Part shown: positions 7,201 through 10,197 of the stretch, piece after piece
How the letters are laid out: the number at the start of each line of letters is the position of its first letter
How positions within the stretch are numbered: the first letter of the stretch is position 1
Assembly: GCA_029938985.1 (NCBI GenBank)
Contig: JAOZTW010000132.1
Location: 1 to 10,197 of the forward strand
DNA length: 10,197 bases
Source: Bacteroidales bacterium
GTDB lineage: Bacteria; Bacteroidota; Bacteroidia; Bacteroidales; JAOZQN01
Direction of reading: 5' to 3'
The notes under the pieces: generated by a model
The model's database searches: none
Seen by the model: only the letters and a program-made list of their open reading frames with translations
Told to the model about the DNA's origin: nothing
Position numbers and translations under genes: made by a program

Positions 7201-10197
7201 TCTACTCAATTAGGAATAGCTACTCCAGCTGGTGGAGTTTGGTCTGTAATAGCAGGTTCATCTGCTATTACTTTTGAAGACTCCTTTAAAGCAGATACTT
7301 GGGTTTATAATTTAGGACTCGGAAAAACGGTATTTGAATGGGCAGTTGATAATGGAATTTGTAACGAAGCAATTACTGTTGATATTTATAATAATTCTCC
7401 AAGCGATGCAGTAATAACTGGTCCTGTTCTAACTGAAGTTTGTGAAGGAGAAGTAACATTATCGGCAACCGAACCTACTATATTTACTGAAAGATATTGG
7501 ACACAAAACAGTGGTGGAGGTGCTTTCCAACAAGTAAATACCGCAGCAGATTTAACTGTTATTGACTTAGATCCTGGAAATAACCAATTTACATGGCTCG
7601 TTAAAAACGGAACTTGTACTTCTGAAGATATTATTTCAATTATAAACAATGAAGTAGAATCTTATCCTGGCTCACAACAAATTCTTTGTGATGATAATAC
7701 ATATTTGAATGCTTTAGACCCAACAATAACACCTCCTAATCAAGGTGTTGGTACTTGGACAAATATAAGTAGTACGCAAGATAAAATAGTTGAACCTTCA
7801 AATAATCAAACACAAGTAATAAACCTGTCAACAGGTACAACTACTTTTAGATGGACTGTTAATCTTGGAATATGTGAAAAGTCAAATGATGTAAAAATAA
7901 TAAATAATTCAGTTTCTGCAACAGCCACAGACTTATCTACTGATTGTGAAAGTTTTGTAGTTCTTAATGGGAATGATCCTTCACTATTTAGTGGAAATGG
8001 TTTATGGAAAATTGTTGCAGGAACAGGAACAATTGCTTCGCCTTCTGAAACACAATATGATGCAACAATAACAGGAATAAGTAATGAGTCGGCAACAACT
8101 CTAAGATGGATTGTTGAAAGAACAAAAGATGGTATTACTTGTATGGATTCTGTGCAAATTGTTGTAACAAATGATGGTTTTGATGTTGATGCAGGTGTAA
8201 ATGACACTATTTGTGAAGATTTTTATACTATGAATGCAGAAGATACAGGAACAGGAACAGGTCTTTGGGGTTTAATTGGTGGAAGTGGAACAATTGCTTT
8301 ATCTACCGATAGACAAACTGATCTAACAGGTTTAGCTTATGGAGATAATGTGTTTACTTGGACTATTACACGAGGTTCTTGTTCTTCGTTTGATGATATT
8401 GTTATATACAATGCATCTCCTTCTCCAGCCATTATTAATACTGTTGACGGTCAAGAAGTTTGTGATGGTGCGATTACTTTATCTTCTACTCTCCCAAATC
8501 CAGGTACTGGATATTGGGATCAAATTAGTGGTGGCGGTTTTGATTTTTCAAAATCTTTATTATCAGTTGTAAATGTTACAGGATTAAATAAAAATGATAA
8601 TATTTTTGAATGGAATGTTTATAATACAGCTGGCAATATAACATGTACTGATGCTGCACAAATAACTGTAACAAATAATGAAGTTACAAGTATTCCTGGT
8701 GCCGATCAAAATATTTGTGAGGACTATACCCAACTACTTGCAGAAGACCCAACAACCTCAGACCCTGATGTTAATAGTTACTATTGGACTAATATGAGTG
8801 GTGGTGGAATAACAATAGATGACTCTACCTATCCTCAAACTTATGTAAGAAACTTGCCAGTAGCAATTAATACTTTCCAATGGACTGTAATAAAAGGTGG
8901 TTGTTCCGACGAGGAAACTGTAAAAATATCGAATAATGGTGTTAAAGCTGTTGCATTTGGTATTGCTTCAGGTTGTGATACTGATGGTACTTTAAATGGT
9001 AATTCTTATTCGGCACCAATACAAGGATATTGGACTATAGAATCTCCTAATATAGCATATTTAGTAGATCTATCAACTGATAATGTTTGTAATGTTGGAG
9101 ATTTACAATATGGTGCAAATGCTTTTACTTGGCATATAGAAAATAATGACCATCCTGAGTGTACATCTGATACAACAATCTATTTAACAAATTATGGATT
9201 TATTGTTGATGCAGATGCAACAATTGTTGGAAATACAAAAAATATTTGTTTAAGTTCTTACAAACTAAGTGAAGATAACCCTGTTACAGGAACAGGTTAT
9301 TGGACTAAAATAAGTGGACCTGGTGTTGTTACTACTTCTACATCTTATCAAAGTTATGTTACCGATTTAACTGCAACACCTACTCAATTAGAATGGAAAG
9401 CATTTAAAGACGGTTGTAATGCAACTGATCAAATTACAATAATTAATAACGGAGTTGAAGCTATAGCTACAAATCCAATGACAACTTGTGATGGTGATGT
9501 TGTTTTAGATGGAAATAATCCTGGTTCTGGGACTGGTTTCTGGGAAAAAGTAGTACATACATCTTCTGGAACAATAACTACTCCAAGTTTATATAATACA
9601 ACAGTAACTGGCATTGATTTAAGCACAACAGTTTCTCTACGTTGGACACTTGAAAGTGCCACAGGCGGTTGTATTGATGATACCATAATTTCAGTAATCA
9701 ATAATGACTTTGCTTTAAGTGCTGGCACAAATGACACTACTTGTGATGGAACTTATCAATTAAAAGCAAATGATATTGGCTCTGGATATTGGAAAGTTCT
9801 TGCAGGAAATGGAGCTTTTACTAATTCCACAGATGCTGAGACTTTAGTATCTAACTTAAATAAAGATGATAACGTATTCCAATGGACAGTAGATCAAAAT
9901 GGTTGTACCGTTGAGAGTCAAGTAACTATTACTAACAATCAAGTATTTGCAGATGCTGGTGATGACCAATTAGGTTTATGTCAAGATTTTGCTACCTTAG
10001 ATGGTAACAATCCAACTTTACAATATGTAACAGCAACTGGTGAATGGGAAGCATTTACTAATGGAGGAGACATAACATCTTCATTAGACTTTGACTCTGA
10101 AGTAACTAATTTAGAGCGAACCGAAAATACATTTAGATGGCATGTTTATGCAAATATTGGAACAAATGGATGTTCTGATTATGATGATGTAATAATT
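1207..10197 (+). CDS. Giant secreted protein of at least 34 Ig/PKD-like repeats (3' end outside window)
   Basis: One frame runs without a stop for 2997 codons from GTG 1207 to the window end. An in-frame TAA at 1198-1200 bounds it on the left, and GTG 1207 is the only usual start codon that leaves a complete signal peptide; no ATG is available there. Residues 1-30 form a Sec signal peptide. From residue 31 the protein is entirely repeats of 76-104 residues. Each carries Cys, G-x-W, F-x-W and a second Cys, usually with (D)AG-x-D just before the first Cys and ITNN-like residues after the second. This resembles the PKD-like Ig-fold repeats of large Bacteroidota cell-surface proteins, often gliding or T9SS cargo. 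No catalytic motif, membrane segment or C-terminal sorting domain is seen, though the C-terminus is missing. The likely role is a long extracellular adhesin or stalk; that is inference. The upstream terminator suggests its own promoter. The neighbouring beta-helix protein is also probably surface-exposed. Confidence 0.9.
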   Translation, partial: MENLKIKKATRATFLFLTLLFITVQYGYSQCEITSPADFTEVCETAILSANKPGPDDGLWTTTGGATITPDDANITTVDNLDYGANYFIWTTSPSNCSSAITIINGTVEADAGPDMPEACDEITMNASNPSPGYGYWTSNSGQVVFDDISSATATITNLPTGDTEFIWHVVNNGCRSISTMSVTNNTPDPVDAGNDDIACRGDSIQLNGTVPPSGYTGRWEVIDGSGNFVEQSLYNTWVTGLDPIVNNAFRWIVENEFCSNSDIVEIQNNSIDVTDYTNPGPYCPDIGYLSVHTPPDGITGTWTPVSSTGIIVDPSSNNTSVTGLNFNANTFKWVVVNGACADSVEVTIFAYPIDAIATASATEVCTDYVDLYANDLSADGITGEWSVGLGGATVDDIFSATTFATGLNRTTVNTFIWTVTSPTGCTDFVMFDVYYNEPSAAIITTADAIICEDEYQLNASVPTYGDGYWEAPAAPGVVYTPDNTTSNVVVSNLPNSNTMFIWHVGNGMCPENTDTVYIDNVTPPVIDAGDPYIDSCSNFVELAGSTLPSNFTGEWEIALGDGDFDDINIPDPEVSNITAYYNEYIWTITYGSCTASDTAHVYNLGVLANIIDNSPKITCYDSVDVQATDPASQYIPATADYPEYIATGIWERLGPCGDINEPDIFSTRIYDLCLGNNKFKWTVTNGVCSDIQEITITNNQPSTPFAGLDTIICSDVLDNLPGNDPVRGTGVWSVLSGDAIVTNPTLFNSEVTNLDRWCAPWTPDWWNSVETANTFEWEVTYNGCTLTDQIRVLNGVPGNINAGLDTTVCDNVVNLDALDEGSCAQDHWWEAIPPTGVEFYDPFDGSVDNTDFNAHVDPIQNGMTSFVWHKLNTFAMDGWTLECKLTDTVEITSLGQEEDVQAGQNNAVCDSSYILNATSPDAVFDDPPGFYDITGDWMVIHGGGEFEDESDHNTTVNHMNYYTNIYRWTLTNHTLGCVMSDDVYIHNGLPSGAETGPDRTVCDDYTVISANVPDRSDYEWWQVHAGGGTITGETCADFFCIAQIDNMTSGENVFVWHVVEEYRGPIVPYTTANPLVCELTDTITITNNMVTASAGADQYKCADSVKLYGTEEPGATSYWLGSTGSFASTGGLTSTLYNDIFRGLTTGRNTFTWNVTNADCSDSDIVTVWNNLPPAPNAGDNQTECSDQFSLSAGSLPSITFPLPQPNIYSYYSAEWTRHSPTGTIVQPTQYNTQVIDLGEQTGNYFIWHTYNDFDDGIVAQTCELTDTVYLFNNSVTSEAGNDLPVQCGIDDGTNTGVDFSLNANSQYAGVWNGNPAPGATITTPTAANSTVTGALHGDHIYEWTVSLTYDGVTCSHVDFVSVPVRTPTKSNVTEDEMEICEDTVNLTANNPSIGIGTWTELPVQLSDLIETPTVNATNVYGVSRIGSSIFAWIIEIDGCTSSDSTIVTNNTVLADADDRIDDIPYIYSLAENDTSICQNYLVLSANDPNEFNTGSAPFPTGTWQVFGGGNILNSTLYSTTVENLKNTGDNKNELRWTVEKGGCEAISTFTIYDYEFTIDAYNTNPATDDNEMESCDGTIILDGEPPAPGTGEWRKVKGGGTITIETLYNTLVTDIPIGENIYEWTVYRDGCIAIDSVTVYNNQVFANLSQDTFSVCIDTTSLKAIAPVDGETGFWLTIIGPNVDDDTAYNTHVEGLNSGMNEFEWTITSGNCSDAIRHVVYNQGPSTPETEDDKEVCRTDNISLNAIQPTLGTGVWTNTDCNTEVITNETDWNGAATVSSLCPKTNTFVWTLTNEVDGLVCELTDTLVIMNNTVDADAGVNDTICATSTTLSATDPSTFYPNIGTGRWVKCGGNGTVITPTDLNTAVTGMTNAFNKFCWIVKEGTCEKTSEVIIMNYTVDAIVTDNDIDLCDSDFPYTLPGVNPVTNDALWINVGGLGNINDDTAFNSSYNGLLGGETNTFTWRVYNEKCIDEKTVSITNNSFDINAGIEQNLCVDSTQLGIATPAGGVWSVIAGSSAITFEDSFKADTWVYNLGLGKTVFEWAVDNGICNEAITVDIYNNSPSDAVITGPVLTEVCEGEVTLSATEPTIFTERYWTQNSGGGAFQQVNTAADLTVIDLDPGNNQFTWLVKNGTCTSEDIISIINNEVESYPGSQQILCDDNTYLNALDPTITPPNQGVGTWTNISSTQDKIVEPSNNQTQVINLSTGTTTFRWTVNLGICEKSNDVKIINNSVSATATDLSTDCESFVVLNGNDPSLFSGNGLWKIVAGTGTIASPSETQYDATITGISNESATTLRWIVERTKDGITCMDSVQIVVTNDGFDVDAGVNDTICEDFYTMNAEDTGTGTGLWGLIGGSGTIALSTDRQTDLTGLAYGDNVFTWTITRGSCSSFDDIVIYNASPSPAIINTVDGQEVCDGAITLSSTLPNPGTGYWDQISGGGFDFSKSLLSVVNVTGLNKNDNIFEWNVYNTAGNITCTDAAQITVTNNEVTSIPGADQNICEDYTQLLAEDPTTSDPDVNSYYWTNMSGGGITIDDSTYPQTYVRNLPVAINTFQWTVIKGGCSDEETVKISNNGVKAVAFGIASGCDTDGTLNGNSYSAPIQGYWTIESPNIAYLVDLSTDNVCNVGDLQYGANAFTWHIENNDHPECTSDTTIYLTNYGFIVDADATIVGNTKNICLSSYKLSEDNPVTGTGYWTKISGPGVVTTSTSYQSYVTDLTATPTQLEWKAFKDGCNATDQITIINNGVEAIATNPMTTCDGDVVLDGNNPGSGTGFWEKVVHTSSGTITTPSLYNTTVTGIDLSTTVSLRWTLESATGGCIDDTIISVINNDFALSAGTNDTTCDGTYQLKANDIGSGYWKVLAGNGAFTNSTDAETLVSNLNKDDNVFQWTVDQNGCTVESQVTITNNQVFADAGDDQLGLCQDFATLDGNNPTLQYVTATGEWEAFTNGGDITSSLDFDSEVTNLERTENTFRWHVYANIGTNGCSDYDDVII
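1297..3018 (+). repeat. Ig/PKD-like repeats R1-R7
   Basis: Seven units begin at 1297, 1525, 1765, 2017, 2263, 2518 and 2770 and are 76-85 residues long. Every unit has the first Cys (ETC or ACD type), G-x-W, a middle T-x-V-x-x-L-like strand, F-I-W or F-R-W, and the closing Cys (N-C, G-C or A-C type). Boundaries are set after the Asn-Asn or equivalent linker and are accurate to a few residues. R1 has one extra Cys (residue 31) at the mature N-terminus. Repeats differ widely in DNA sequence, so the array is old. Confidence 0.85.
3019..5874 (+). repeat. Ig/PKD-like repeats R8-R17, long and variable subset
   Basis: Ten units begin at 3019, 3307, 3595, 3892, 4174, 4474, 4723, 5032, 5311 and 5563. 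Their lengths are 96, 96, 99, 94, 100, 83, 103, 93, 84 and 104 residues, clearly longer on average than the flanking blocks. The extra residues sit in loops, between the first Cys and G-x-W, or between F-x-W and the last Cys. R8 and R12 carry an extra Cys pair, R9 and R10 one extra Cys each, and R9 has a Trp-rich insertion (3478-3507). R10, R12 and R14 share a C-E/K-L-T-D-T motif at the closing Cys. The four core Cys/Trp residues are kept in all ten. Confidence 0.85.
5875..10197 (+). repeat. Ig/PKD-like repeats R18-R34, uniform subset (R34 reaches the window end)
   Basis: Seventeen units begin at 5875, 6139, 6382, 6649, 6904, 7156, 7396, 7651, 7909, 8176, 8416, 8680, 8938, 9196, 9451, 9706 and 9940. 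They are 78-89 residues long, more regular than R8-R17. Many show a P-x-x-G-T/S-G-x-W entry to the first Trp, a G-G-G or G-x-G turn, T-x-V-x-x-L, G-x-N-x-F-x-W-x-V and a G-x-C turn, then the N-N linker. R20 and R21 carry an extra Cys pair each and R30 one extra Cys. R34 has both core Cys and both Trp and lacks only its last strand residues and linker, so the array or its following domain continues beyond the window. Confidence 0.85.

Noticed and set aside
7806..8207. Minus-strand open frame of 133 residues, and similar shorter ones opposite the giant gene (for example 9429-9737 and 3282-3554)
   Set aside because: They lie antisense to a continuous repeat-coding frame, show no recognisable domain, and arise from the repetitive codon pattern of the plus-strand gene.
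1297..10197. Repeat array as a CRISPR or a DNA-level tandem repeat
   Set aside because: Units are about 260 bases, strongly diverged in DNA, and coherent only at protein level within one reading frame.
1297..10197. Classical SprB repeats
   Set aside because: The C-x-G-x-x-G-S and P-Y-T-Y-x-W-like signature is absent; the C, G-x-W, F-x-W, C pattern fits PKD-like repeats better.

Overview
The window is very AT-rich DNA that most resembles a member of the Bacteroidota. The signs are a large secreted repeat protein with a signal peptide ending in Ser-Gln, Ig/PKD-like repeats of a kind common in gliding-motility and type IX secretion (T9SS) cargo proteins, a parallel beta-helix surface protein beside it, and a spacer with no obvious Shine-Dalgarno sequence. 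No marker gene is present, so the phylum is an inference and no lower rank can be given.

Layout. (1) Bases 1-558 hold the last 185 codons of a right-handed beta-helix protein built from Gly-Gly-x-Ile coils; its start lies outside the window. A strong intrinsic terminator (576-622) follows 18 bases after its stop. (2) Bases 559-1206 are a gene-poor AT-rich spacer. It contains the terminator, a dyad at 689-710, a candidate ECF-sigma-type promoter at 821-850 with nine T in its spacer, and a possible leader of about 350 bases with two further small dyads. (3) From the GTG at 1207 to the last base there is one uninterrupted reading frame of 2997 codons, open at the right edge. It encodes a signal peptide and then 34 consecutive Ig/PKD-like repeats averaging about 87 residues.

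All 34 repeats, aligned by eye, keep the same four residues: a Cys near the start, a Trp in a G-x-W motif, a Trp in an F-x-W motif, and a Cys just after an N-G-like turn. They end in an Asn-Asn-type linker. The natural reading is a long chain of disulfide-closed beta-sandwich domains, an exported cell-surface stalk or adhesin of more than 300 kDa. Some repeats carry extra Cys pairs, repeats 8-17 have longer and more variable loops, and a C-E/K-L-T-D-T signature alternates in repeats 10, 12 and 14. These features suggest growth by duplication of repeat blocks followed by divergence.

The two genes point the same way and both look like surface proteins, but the terminator between them indicates separate transcription. 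The C-terminus of the giant protein, which would show how it is exported and anchored, is not in the window.
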